DNA from: JASHPR01 sp963833885
GTDB lineage: Bacteria; Actinomycetota; Actinomycetes; Streptosporangiales; Streptosporangiaceae
Assembly: GCA_963833885.1 (NCBI GenBank)
Contig: CAWHZU010000026.1
Coordinates: 183,846 to 247,845, forward strand
Direction: 5' to 3'
DNA length: 64,000 bases
Made by a program: the position numbers and the translations under genes. A model generated the notes under the pieces. The model ran no database searches, was not told the DNA's origin, and worked only from the letters and a program-made list of their open reading frames with translations. Below are positions 52,435-60,960 of this stretch, one piece after another (the stretch's first letter is position 1; every line of letters starts with the position of its first letter).

Positions 52435-53412
52435 TCAGCCCACCCTGGTCATGTCGGAGGAGTTGCTTACGCCGGCGGCCCGGTCGGCCGGCTCGCCCTG
52501 CCCGGCGCCGCCGCCGGTGAGTGCGATCAGGGCCTCCTCGAGGCCGCCGCCGCCGACCTCGAGTCCCCGGACTGGCCCGCCGAGCGCGTACAGCGCGGGC
52601 AGGGTGGCATCGGCGTTGCCGGACCGGATCGTCACCGCGTCGCCGCTGGCCACAACGTCATTGACGCCGGGCAGCCGGAGCAGCGCCGAGGTGTCGGGCG
52701 TGGGTGTGCTGAACCGGATGGTCCGTACCGAGGTGTAGGCCTTGATCTGTGACGGGGTGCCGTCGGCCATGATCCGGCCGTGGCTGACCACGATGATCCG
52801 GCTCGCGTTGGCGTCGGCCTCGTCCAGGTAGTGGGTGGCGAACAGCACCGTGGTGCCCTGGCCGGCGGTCGTCTGCACGGACTGCCAGAAGCTGCGGCGC
52901 GCCTCCACGTCCAGGGCCGCCGTCGGCTCGTCGAGGAAGAGCAGGTCGGGGCGGCCGGCCAGCGCGAGGGCGAAGCGCACCCGCTGGGTCTGGCCGCCGG
53001 ACAGCTGTTCCACCCGCCGGTCGGCGATGTCGGTGAGGCCAGCCAGCCGGAGCAGGTCGGCCTGGCTGCGGCTGCCGTGATAGAGCTGGCGGAACAGCGC
53101 GATCAGCTCGGAGACCTTCGCGCCGTCCGGCAGGCCGCCGGTCTGCACCATCCCGCCGATCTTGCCGGCAGCGACGGCGGCCGCCGGCGTCATGCCGAGC
53201 ACGCGCACGTCGCCCGACGTTGGCTTGCGCAGGCCGAGCATGGTGTCGATGGCCGTTGACTTCCCGGCACCGTTGGGCCCGAGCAGCGCGACCGTCGCGC
53301 CGCGGGGGATCTCGAAGCTCACGTGATCCAGGGCGGTGACCCGGCTGCTGTAGACCTTTGTCACGTTGTGGAACATGACGGCAGGGCTCGCCTGCGGGCT
53401 TGCTGTCTTCAT
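52435..53412 (-). CDS. ABC transporter ATPase
   Basis: A 325-residue ATPase: Walker A LLGPNGAGKSTAI, Q-loop GMVQTGGLPDG, signature LSGGQTQRVRFAL, Walker B LLFLDEPTAALD, H-loop LFATHYLDEAD. A C-terminal domain of about 90 residues follows, as in antibiotic- or lipid-export ABC-2 systems. Start ATG 53412 is chosen by homology. It heads the ATPase-permease-kinase-regulator operon behind a 34-bp palindrome. Confidence 0.9.
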   Translation of the reverse strand: MKTASPQASPAVMFHNVTKVYSSRVTALDHVSFEIPRGATVALLGPNGAGKSTAIDTMLGLRKPTSGDVRVLGMTPAAAVAAGKIGGMVQTGGLPDGAKVSELIALFRQLYHGSRSQADLLRLAGLTDIADRRVEQLSGGQTQRVRFALALAGRPDLLFLDEPTAALDVEARRSFWQSVQTTAGQGTTVLFATHYLDEADANASRIIVVSHGRIMADGTPSQIKAYTSVRTIRFSTPTPDTSALLRLPGVNDVVASGDAVTIRSGNADATLPALYALGGPVRGLEVGGGGLEEALIALTGGGAGQGEPADRAAGVSNSSDMTRVG

Positions 53413-53461
53413 GACAGCCACGCTAGGTGGCCGCCCGGCGCTGGCCCTGTGCCCAGGATCA

Positions 53462-53495
53462 CGAACCGGGCATGACATCTGTCATGCCCGGTTCG
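53462..53495. promoter_or_regulatory. 34-bp near-perfect palindrome
   Basis: Arms 53462-53477 (CGAACCGGGCATGACA) and 53480-53495 (TGTCATGCCCGGTTCG) are perfect complements around TC. It lies between the upstream minus-strand gene's stop (53517) and the ATPase start (53412). It can be a terminator for the former, or an operator (TGACAnnTGTCA core) for the LuxR-type regulator. Confidence 0.75.
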
Positions 53496-53516
53496 GGGCG
53501 AACACGCTGCGCGAGG

Positions 53517-54056
53517 TCAGGACGTGCGGGAACGCCCTCCGTTGGCCGACTCCTCCTCGGCGGCCGGTGCGGCGGCCGAGCCGTTGGCCGAGGGCGTGCT
53601 GCCATCCGGCACCTGGTCCTCGTTGCCGAGGCTGGAAAAGTCCGGCTTGCGCCGCAGCACGACGGCGGCCACAGCGCTGCCGACCGCCGCGATCATCGCG
53701 AAACCCGCGAGCACCCGTGGCCAGCGCTTGCGCTGCCGCGGCGCGGGATCCAGCCGGTTCGCGGCCTCAACCAGCGCGGAGGAGATCGTCGGCGCGATCT
53801 TCTCCGAGATCGCCGGGGCGATCTTCTCGCGCACGGCGACACCGGCCTGCTCCACGTGCGGCGCAGCCCAGCTACGCGCCTCCTGCACCCGCGGGGCTGC
53901 CCACGCCACGGCGTCCTCGGCGCTCTGCCGCGCCGCAAGACCGGCGACCTTCGCCGTCTGTCCGGCGCTGCGGGCCATTACCGGCACCTGCGAGGCGGTG
54001 TCAAGCGCGCGCTGTTTCGCGGCGGCACCCGTATTCTTTCTGGTCATAAGGGACAT
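53517..54056 (-). CDS. Hypothetical single-pass membrane protein
   Basis: A 179-residue protein. Residues 1-115 are amphipathic Ala-rich repeats with AAPRVQEARSWAAPHVEQAG and SEKIAPTISSALVEAANRL; then Arg-rich RQRKRWPRVL, one membrane segment (AGFAMIAAVGSAVAAVVL) and an acidic Ser/Ala tail. Proteins of this style lie next to the cyclophilin gene in Streptomyces. GGGAGG precedes ATG 54056. Function unknown. Confidence 0.75.
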   Translation of the reverse strand: MSLMTRKNTGAAAKQRALDTASQVPVMARSAGQTAKVAGLAARQSAEDAVAWAAPRVQEARSWAAPHVEQAGVAVREKIAPAISEKIAPTISSALVEAANRLDPAPRQRKRWPRVLAGFAMIAAVGSAVAAVVLRRKPDFSSLGNEDQVPDGSTPSANGSAAAPAAEEESANGGRSRTS

Positions 54057-54324
54057 CGAACCTCCCAAGAGTCTTTCCCGCAGGAAGCACTTCCCCGGGT
54101 TGGGCAGGTCAACCGTTATCGGCAAGATCGCCAAAGGGCGCGGTGCCGCGAGTGAAGGTGGGAGGGAGCGGCGAGGCAAGGCGTGATGAAGGGGATGAGT
54201 GAGGCGGGTCGGAGGGACGAGGCAAGGCGGCGCGAACTAGGGATAAGGACGCGGGTGGAGGCGGCTTGCCTCGGTTCAAGCACAGCGGCCGGCGCAATAG
54301 GCTGACCGTGCAAGGATGCTTTCC

Positions 54325-54867
54325 ATGACTAAGACGCTCACCGCAACGCTTCGCACCAGCCAGGGAACGGTTCAGGTCCGGCTGTTCCCCGACCATGCGC
54401 CGAAGACCGTGGCGAATTTCGTTGAGCTCGCCGAGGGCGGGCGCGAGTGGACTGACCCGCGGACCCGCCAGGCCACGACCGGCCGGCTCTACGACGGCAC
54501 GGTCTTCCACCGCGTTATCCCGCGGTTCATGATCCAGGGCGGCGACCCGCTCGGCACCGGGACCGGCGGCCCCGGCTACAAGTTTGGTGACGAAATCCAC
54601 CCCGACCTGAGGTTCGACCGGCCGTACCTGCTCGCGATGGCCAACGCCGGCCCGGGCACCAATGGCTCGCAGTTCTTCATCACGACGGTGCCGACGCCCC
54701 ACCTCAACGGCAAGCACACCATCTTCGGTGAGGTCATCGACGGCGCTGACGTCGTCGAGCGGATCAGCCAGGTACAGACCGGCCGGAACGATCGCCCGGC
54801 GCAGGATGTGGTGCTCGAATCGGTCTCGATCGAGCGGCCGTCCGGCAACGGGGAAACCGCGGGATAG
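54325..54867 (+). CDS. ppiA: Peptidyl-prolyl cis-trans isomerase, cyclophilin type
   Basis: A 180-residue cyclophilin: VFHRVIPRFMIQGGDP contains the catalytic Arg-Phe-Met-Gln cluster, with NAGPGTNGSQFFIT and HTIFGEVIDGADVV. It is cytoplasmic (no signal peptide). ATG 54325 follows AAGGA; the ATG at 54316 is in frame but nearer to that site. Its place next to the rhomboid gene repeats the conserved order seen in Streptomyces. Confidence 0.93.
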   Translation: MTKTLTATLRTSQGTVQVRLFPDHAPKTVANFVELAEGGREWTDPRTRQATTGRLYDGTVFHRVIPRFMIQGGDPLGTGTGGPGYKFGDEIHPDLRFDRPYLLAMANAGPGTNGSQFFITTVPTPHLNGKHTIFGEVIDGADVVERISQVQTGRNDRPAQDVVLESVSIERPSGNGETAG

Positions 54868-54877
54868 GAGACCGGCG

Positions 54878-55780
54878 GTGGCCACCCCACCAGACTCAAC
54901 GGCGGACCAGGGCACGAAGGTCCCAACCTGCTACCGGCATCCGGGCAGGGAGACGTATGTGTCCTGTGTGCGCTGCGGCCGGCCTGCCTGCCCGGACTGC
55001 CTCCGGTCTGCCGCGGTCGGCCAGCAGTGCGTCGATTGCGTTCGGGAGGGGAGCCGCGGCACCCGCAGCGGCGGTGCGGTGTTCGGCGGCCGGCCTGCCG
55101 CCGGCGCCGTGGTCACCTGGGCTCTGGTCGGCATCAACGTGCTGCTCTACCTCGTGGAGCTGGCGCACCCGAACATCGCGAACGACTGGGCGATGCTCGG
55201 GCGGGCCGAGATCGTGCCGGGGGGCCCGCTGCAAGGCGTGTCCCAGGGGCAGTGGTACCGGCTGCTCACGTCCGCGTTCCTGCCGCCGCCCGGCCTGAGC
55301 GGCCTCGGGCCGCTGGACATCGCGTTCAACATGTGGGCGCTGATCCTGGTCGGCCCGGCGCTCGAACGGCTGCTCGGCCATGGGCGCTATCTCACCGTCT
55401 ACCTGGTCAGCGCCATCGGCGGCTCGGTGATGTTCTACCTGATCGGCCCCGCGAACGTGGAGGCGCTCGGCGCCTCGGGCGCCATCTTCGGCCTGTTCGG
55501 CGCCTGGTTCGTGGTAGCAAGGCGGCTGCGCCTGGACAGCAGGTGGATCGTGACCGTCGTGGTGCTGAACCTGGTGATCGGCTTTGTGGTGCCGGGCATC
55601 GCCTGGCAGGCGCACGTGGGCGGGATCCTGGCCGGCGGGCTGCTGACCGCGGCCTACGCCTACGCGCCGCGCGCCAACCGGGCCCTGATCCAGGGCGGAG
55701 CGACCATCGCCGTGCTGGCGATCCTGGCCCTGGCGCTGCTCGCGCGGAACCACCAGCTCGCCGCGGCAGCCCTCAGCTAG
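54878..55780 (+). CDS. Rhomboid family intramembrane serine protease with N-terminal zinc finger
   Basis: A 300-residue protein. Residues about 15-55 are a B-box-type zinc finger (CYRHPGRETYVSCVRCGRPAC and CLRSAAVGQQCVDC), then six membrane segments. The catalytic Ser lies in GASGAIFGLFGAW and the His in WQAHVGGILAGG. It cleaves membrane protein helices. GTG 54878 is 10 bp after the ppiA stop, so the genes are in one operon. Confidence 0.9.
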   Translation: MATPPDSTADQGTKVPTCYRHPGRETYVSCVRCGRPACPDCLRSAAVGQQCVDCVREGSRGTRSGGAVFGGRPAAGAVVTWALVGINVLLYLVELAHPNIANDWAMLGRAEIVPGGPLQGVSQGQWYRLLTSAFLPPPGLSGLGPLDIAFNMWALILVGPALERLLGHGRYLTVYLVSAIGGSVMFYLIGPANVEALGASGAIFGLFGAWFVVARRLRLDSRWIVTVVVLNLVIGFVVPGIAWQAHVGGILAGGLLTAAYAYAPRANRALIQGGATIAVLAILALALLARNHQLAAAALS

Positions 55781-55848
55781 CCAGCTGCCGGGCTATGCAC
55801 AGCCTGTGGATGACGGTGTGTACCGAATCACCGCGATGTGATTCGGTG

Positions 55849-56097
55849 TCAGCGCCACTTCGTTGAGAGCCCGACTCCGAGGATGATGAATCCGAACCCG
55901 AGGACCAGGTTCCAGTCGCCGAGCGCGCTCTGCAACGGCGTCGTGCCGCCGGTGATGTAGAACAGCGCGATCCAGGCCAGGCCGAGCAGCAGGCAGCCCA
56001 GCATGGACGGAACCAGCCACCGCGGGCTGACCTTCGCCTTGGTTGACTTTGGCGGCGGTGTGTAGACCGCCTTGCTTCTAGTGCGTGATTTTGGCAC
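55849..56097 (-). CDS. crgA: Cell division protein CrgA
   Basis: An 82-residue two-pass membrane protein: Lys/Arg-rich start PKSRTRSKAVYTPPPKSTK, KVSPRWLVPSMLGCLLLGLAWIALFYI, then DWNLVLGFGFIILGVGLSTKW. This is the CrgA pattern; CrgA coordinates FtsZ ring and peptidoglycan synthesis proteins in actinomycetes. GTG 56097 lies inside the end of pknB (20 bp overlap, same strand), suggesting coupled expression. Confidence 0.92.
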   Translation of the reverse strand: MPKSRTRSKAVYTPPPKSTKAKVSPRWLVPSMLGCLLLGLAWIALFYITGGTTPLQSALGDWNLVLGFGFIILGVGLSTKWR

Positions 56098-57867
56098 GGC
56101 CGACGCCTCCTGAAGGAATTCTAAAGCCTGGGTTGTTCGAGGCGCTCGGGCTCGGCGACGGCGACGCACTCGCGGTGGGACTCGGCGTGCTAGGTGTCGG
56201 CGATGGCGCCGCTGCTGCCACAAAGATCGTCACCTTGGAGCCCTGCGGGGCCGTGCCACCACTCGGGTTCTGGCTGAACACGTTGCCCGGCGTCGATCCG
56301 GATGGTCCCTGCACGGTCCTGACCGACACGTTGAACCCGGCACCGGACAGGATCTGCTCCGCCGTGGACAACGGGTCGCCGATGACGGACGGGACCGTAG
56401 CGCCGCCGCCGGAGACGAAGATCGTGATGCTGCTGCCCTTGGATACCGAGGTGCCCGCCTTCGGGTTCTGGCTGACCACCTGGCCCTGTGGCGCCGTCGA
56501 GTTCGGCTGCGATTTCTGGGTGACCTGGAAGCCCGCGTTCTCCAGCTGGCTCGTGGCCGCGTTCTCGGTCTCGCCGACCACTCTCGGCACCTTAACCGAA
56601 GCCGGGCCCTCGGACACGAACAGCTTGACCGTGGCGTTCTTGGACAGCTTGGTGCCGAATGGCGGGCTGGTGCTGATCACGTCGCCCTTGTGCACGCTGC
56701 TCGATGCCTTGTCCACGACCGAAGGCACCAGGCCCGCCTGCACGATCGCCTTCTGGGCCTGCGCCTGAGTTTGGCCGACGACGTTCGGCACCGCGATGTT
56801 GCCGCCACTGCTCGAGATGTAGTTGAACCCCCAGATCAGCCCCGCGATGACGGCAACGGCGGCCACGGCCGCCACGATCCACGGCCACTTCTTCCTGCCG
56901 CCCGGCTGATCGTCCTCCGGCCCGTAGTCATACGGCGGGATCGCGCCGGTCGCCCCAGCCATCTGGGTCGCCGACCCCATTCGCCGGGTGCCCTGGTAAG
57001 CGCCGAACTGGGTCGGCGCGGCGACCGGCATGCCCTGGAGCGCGCGCTGGATGTCATTGCGCATATCCCCGGCCGACTGATAGCGGTCCCCGGGGTCCTT
57101 GGCCATGGCCTTGAGCACGATCGAGTCGGCCCACTGCGGGATCTCCGGGTCCACCCGCGAGGGCGGGATCGGGTTCTCGCGCACGTGCTGGTAGGCGATC
57201 GCCACCGGCGAGTCACCGGTGAACGGGGGACGACCGGTGAGCAGCTCGTAGAGCAGGCAGCCGGTGGAGTACAGGTCGCTGCGGGCGTCCACCCGCTCCC
57301 CCTGGCCTGCTCCGGCGAGAGGTACTGCGCGGTGCCGATGACCTGCGCCGTCTGCGTCATCGTGGCCTGCGCGTCGCTGACCGCCCTGGCGATGCCGAAG
57401 TCCATCACCTTGACGTCGCCGGTCCTGGTCAGCATCACGTTGCCGGGCTTGATGTCCCGGTGCACGATCCCGTTGCGATGGCTGTAGTCCAGCGCCCGCA
57501 GCACCCCGTCGGTGATCTCGAGCGCTCGCTCCGGCAGCAGCCGCCGGTCGTCCCGCAGCAGGTCGCGCAGGGTCCGGCCGTCGACGTACTCCATCACGAT
57601 GTAGGGAACCGGGGTAGGGCCGAGCATGTCTTCCCCGGTGTCGTAGACCGCCACGATGCTCGGGTGGTTGAGCGAAGCGGCGGACTGGGCCTCGCGGCGG
57701 AACCTGGCCTGGAAGGTCTGGTCGCGCGCCAGGTCATCGCGGAGCGTCTTCACCGCGACGATGCGGTCGAGACGGATGTCGCGGGCGCGGTAGACCTCGG
57801 CCATGCCGCCGCGCCCGACGACCCCGTCGAGCTCGTATCGGCCGCCGAGTAGCCGCGGCTGAGTCAT
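56078..57867 (-). pseudogene. pknB: PknB Ser/Thr protein kinase with PASTA domains, frameshifted as read
   Basis: With one added base the gene encodes 596 residues: kinase domain with Lys40 (VAVKTL) and HRDIKPGN (Asp138), activation-loop threonines, one membrane segment (IVAAVAAVAVIAGLIWGF) and three PASTA repeats that sense muropeptides, then a Ser/Pro tail. The frame breaks in the C-run 57298-57302, after Gly189: a sixth base in the run joins SPEQARG to ERVDARSDLYS. As read, it splits into an N-terminal kinase half and a C-terminal half. Since this is normally a housekeeping gene in an intact cluster, a base-call or assembly error is likely. Confidence 0.85.
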
Positions 57868-57994
57868 GTCTCGCACTTGCGTTACCGCCCTGCGTAGATG
57901 TCTGTCTGGTTCTGGCTGGGCAATGAGCCCTTTGCATCTGGCGATTTCGCGCTCAGGGTATGCGGCCAGTCATGGGGAGGATGAAAGAGGTCCA

Positions 57995-59491
57995 TCAGTG
58001 CACCCCCAGGTAAGCTTCGATGATCTTGACGGCGATCGGGGCAGCGGCATCGGCGCCGAAGCCGCCGCCCTTGACGATGACGCCGACCGCTATCTGCGGG
58101 TTGCTGGCGGGCGCGTAGCAGGTGAACACCGCGTCGTCCAGGCCCGCGCCGCTGACGGTGTTCTCCGCTGTGCCGGTCTTGCCCGCGATCACCAGGCTGC
58201 CCACGGCGGGCGGCCCAGCGGTCTGGTATGCGGTGCCTTGAGGGTTCTGGGTGACCTGGACCATCATCGAGCCGACCTCACTGGCCACCTGGGAGCTGAC
58301 CGCCTGCGTCAGCACCGACGGGGTGGTGGAAGCGAGCGTCGTCAGATCCGGGGCCTGCACCGACTGCAGAAGGTAGGGCCGCATGACTTTGCCGTGGTTC
58401 GCGATCGCCGCGGCGTCCAGGGCCTCCTGCAGCGGGGTCACCTGGTCGTCGAGCTGGCCGATCGAGGAAATCGCGGTGAGCGACTGGTCGGGGATCCTGG
58501 GGATCACGCTCGGCGAGACCTGCATCGGGATCGTCAGGTTCGAGTCGTTCCAGCCGAACTTGTTGGCCTGGCTCTGCAGCCCGGGGCCGCCCACCTTCAT
58601 GCCGATGTTCGCGAACGCGGTGTTGCAGGACAGCAGGAACGCCTGGATGACCTGGGGGTGACCGCCAAAGCAGCTCTCGTCGGCGTCGTTGTTGAGCGTG
58701 TTGCCGTTGGGGAGCGTGAGCGGCTGCGGGGCGGCGATGGTCGCCTGCGGGCCTGCCACCTTGCCGGTCGAGAACCCGGCCGAGCTAGTGATGATCTTGA
58801 ACGAGGAACCGGGCGGGTAGGTCTGGTTGATGGCCCGGTTGAGCAGCGGCTGTGACGGGTCGGCCAGCAGCTGCTTGTCGATCTTGTTCAGCTTCGCGCC
58901 GTCGAACGTGGTGAGCAGGTTCGGGTTGTACGACGGGTAGGAGGCCATGGCCAGGATGGCGCCGGTGCTCGGGTTGAGCGCGACGACGGCGGCCTGGTGG
59001 CCACCATCGCTCAGCAGCGCCTGGTAGGCCGCCTTCTGTGCCTTGGGGCTGACCGTGAGGTTGACCGTCGCCCCCTGTTTGGCCTTGCCGGTGAGCAGGC
59101 TGATCAGGTTGTGCACGGCCAGGCTCGGCGACGTGCCCGCCAGGTACTTGTTGTACGCGGACTCGATCGCGGTCGCGCCGTAGACCGTGTCGTAGCCGGT
59201 GATCGGCGCGTACATGGCGCCGTGCGGGTAGTGGCGCTGGTAGATAGCGTTGCCAGAAGAGGAAGAGTCGCCCTTGACCGGCTGCGAATCGGCGATCGTC
59301 AGCGGGCCGCCGGTGCCGTCGGCGATGATCGAGCCTCGCTGATACTGAAACTGCTGGTCGAAGGTGCGGGCGTTGCCCGGCTTGCTGGCCAGGCTGCTGG
59401 CCTCGAACCCCTGCACATAGTTGATGTTGACGAGCAGCAGCACGAACATGACCAGGCAGGCCAGGGACAGGCGGAACAGCGCACGATTCAT
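57995..59491 (-). CDS. pbpA: Penicillin-binding protein PbpA (transpeptidase)
   Basis: A 498-residue class B penicillin-binding protein with an N-terminal membrane anchor (LSLACLVMFVLLLVNINYV). Catalytic motifs are SSFK (YPPGSSFKIITS), SCN (LLSCNTAFANIG) and KTGT (VIAGKTGTAEN). It cross-links peptidoglycan for division and growth in partnership with RodA, the gene for which overlaps its start by 4 bp. It is coupled to pstP and rodA. Confidence 0.94.
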   Translation of the reverse strand: MNRALFRLSLACLVMFVLLLVNINYVQGFEASSLASKPGNARTFDQQFQYQRGSIIADGTGGPLTIADSQPVKGDSSSSGNAIYQRHYPHGAMYAPITGYDTVYGATAIESAYNKYLAGTSPSLAVHNLISLLTGKAKQGATVNLTVSPKAQKAAYQALLSDGGHQAAVVALNPSTGAILAMASYPSYNPNLLTTFDGAKLNKIDKQLLADPSQPLLNRAINQTYPPGSSFKIITSSAGFSTGKVAGPQATIAAPQPLTLPNGNTLNNDADESCFGGHPQVIQAFLLSCNTAFANIGMKVGGPGLQSQANKFGWNDSNLTIPMQVSPSVIPRIPDQSLTAISSIGQLDDQVTPLQEALDAAAIANHGKVMRPYLLQSVQAPDLTTLASTTPSVLTQAVSSQVASEVGSMMVQVTQNPQGTAYQTAGPPAVGSLVIAGKTGTAENTVSGAGLDDAVFTCYAPASNPQIAVGVIVKGGGFGADAAAPIAVKIIEAYLGVH

Positions 59492-60960
59492 CCGGCGCGC
59501 ACCACCTGTGTCATGCCCTCGTCCTGGATCGGCTGCGGGGCCTGCTGCCGCGCGGTGTCACTGACGCGCATGAGCAGGGCGACAAGAGCCCACGTGGTCA
59601 GCAACGAGGAACCGCCCTGGGACAGGAACGGCGTGGTGATACCGGTCAGCGGGATCAATCTGCTCACACCGCCGACGATGATGAACACCTGCAGCGCGAT
59701 CGCGAACGCCAGGCCGCCGGCCAGCAGCTTGGAGAACGGGTCGCGGACCGCCACCGCCGCCCGCAAGCCGCGCTGGACCAGCAGGCCGAAGATCAGCAGC
59801 ATGGCCATCAGGCCGGTCAGGCCGAGTTCCTCGCCGAACGCGGTCATGATGAAGTCGCTCTGCACCAGCGGAGTGAAGTACGGCTGGCCATGCCCGAGCC
59901 CGGTGCCGAGGATCCCGCCGACGCCCATCCCGTACAGCCCCTGCACGAGCTGGTAAGAGGACACACAGTGCGCCGCGGGGGTGGGGTTGCAGAAAACGTT
60001 GGCCGACGTGAACGGGTGCAGCCATTCGGTGAATCGGGCGCCGACGTGGCTGAAGAGCTTGCTCGCCACGTACGCGCCGGAGATGAACAGCAGGATGCCG
60101 ATCAGCAGCCAGGAGGTGCGCTGGGTGGCGATGTACATCATCGCGACGAACATGCCGAAGAACAGCGCAGAGGTCCCGATGTCACTCTCGAAGACCAGGA
60201 GCAGCAGGCTGACACCCCAGGCGATCAGCACCGGCCCAAGGTCACGGGCCCGGGGCAGGTCGATGCCCAGGAACCGGCGGCCTGCCAGCGCCAGCACGTC
60301 ACGCTTAGCGACCAGGTACCCGGCGAAGAACACGGCGAGCGCCAGCTCGGCGAACTGCTCCGGCTGGATCGTGAAGCCGCCTATCGCGATCTGGATCTTG
60401 GCCCCGGTGCCTGGGATCTCGCTGAATCTGTCGGGCAACACCGCCGGAATCGCCAGCAAGATCAGCCCGATGGCGCCGAGGGTGTAGGTGTAGCGCTGCA
60501 GTACCCGCACTTCCCTGATGAAGAACAGGACCGCGACGAACGCGGCCACGCCCAAGGCGCTGTACATCACCTGCGCGGCCGTGGTGGACGCGGCGATCGT
60601 GGTGATCTGGGTGCCGGGATTCCCGTTCCGCCCGGATTCCTGGAGGCGGTAGATCATCACGATCCCGAGGCCGTTCAGCAGCGCGGCGAGCGGCAGCAGC
60701 AGCGGGTCGGCCCACGGCGCGAGCTTCCTGACGGCGAAATGCGCGACGAGCATGATCGCCGCGAACGCGAGCCCGTACTCCGCCAGGCCAGCGGGGAGCT
60801 TCCCGTTCAGGCCGAATCCGACATTGGCGTAGGCGAACAGCACAACAGCTACGGCGAACGCGAGCATGAGCAGCTCGGTCCGGCGTCGCCCGCGCGGCAT
60901 CGCCACGGCGGCCGCCCCGGCGGACGGCCGCGCTGCGGGCTGGCTGGAGATAGCGGTCAC
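59488..60960 (-). CDS. rodA: RodA/FtsW-type SEDS glycosyltransferase
   Basis: A 490-residue SEDS protein with about ten membrane segments: LLPLAALLNGLGIVMIYRL, PAVLPDRFSEIPGTGAKI, EFAELALAVFFAGYLVA (family ExxK-type region), VFESDIGTSALFFGMF and GVSRLIPLTGITTPFLSQGGSSLL. It polymerises lipid II. GTG 60960 overlaps the pstP stop as GTGA. It works with PbpA. Confidence 0.93.
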   Translation of the reverse strand: MTAISSQPAARPSAGAAAVAMPRGRRRTELLMLAFAVAVVLFAYANVGFGLNGKLPAGLAEYGLAFAAIMLVAHFAVRKLAPWADPLLLPLAALLNGLGIVMIYRLQESGRNGNPGTQITTIAASTTAAQVMYSALGVAAFVAVLFFIREVRVLQRYTYTLGAIGLILLAIPAVLPDRFSEIPGTGAKIQIAIGGFTIQPEQFAELALAVFFAGYLVAKRDVLALAGRRFLGIDLPRARDLGPVLIAWGVSLLLLVFESDIGTSALFFGMFVAMMYIATQRTSWLLIGILLFISGAYVASKLFSHVGARFTEWLHPFTSANVFCNPTPAAHCVSSYQLVQGLYGMGVGGILGTGLGHGQPYFTPLVQSDFIMTAFGEELGLTGLMAMLLIFGLLVQRGLRAAVAVRDPFSKLLAGGLAFAIALQVFIIVGGVSRLIPLTGITTPFLSQGGSSLLTTWALVALLMRVSDTARQQAPQPIQDEGMTQVVRAG

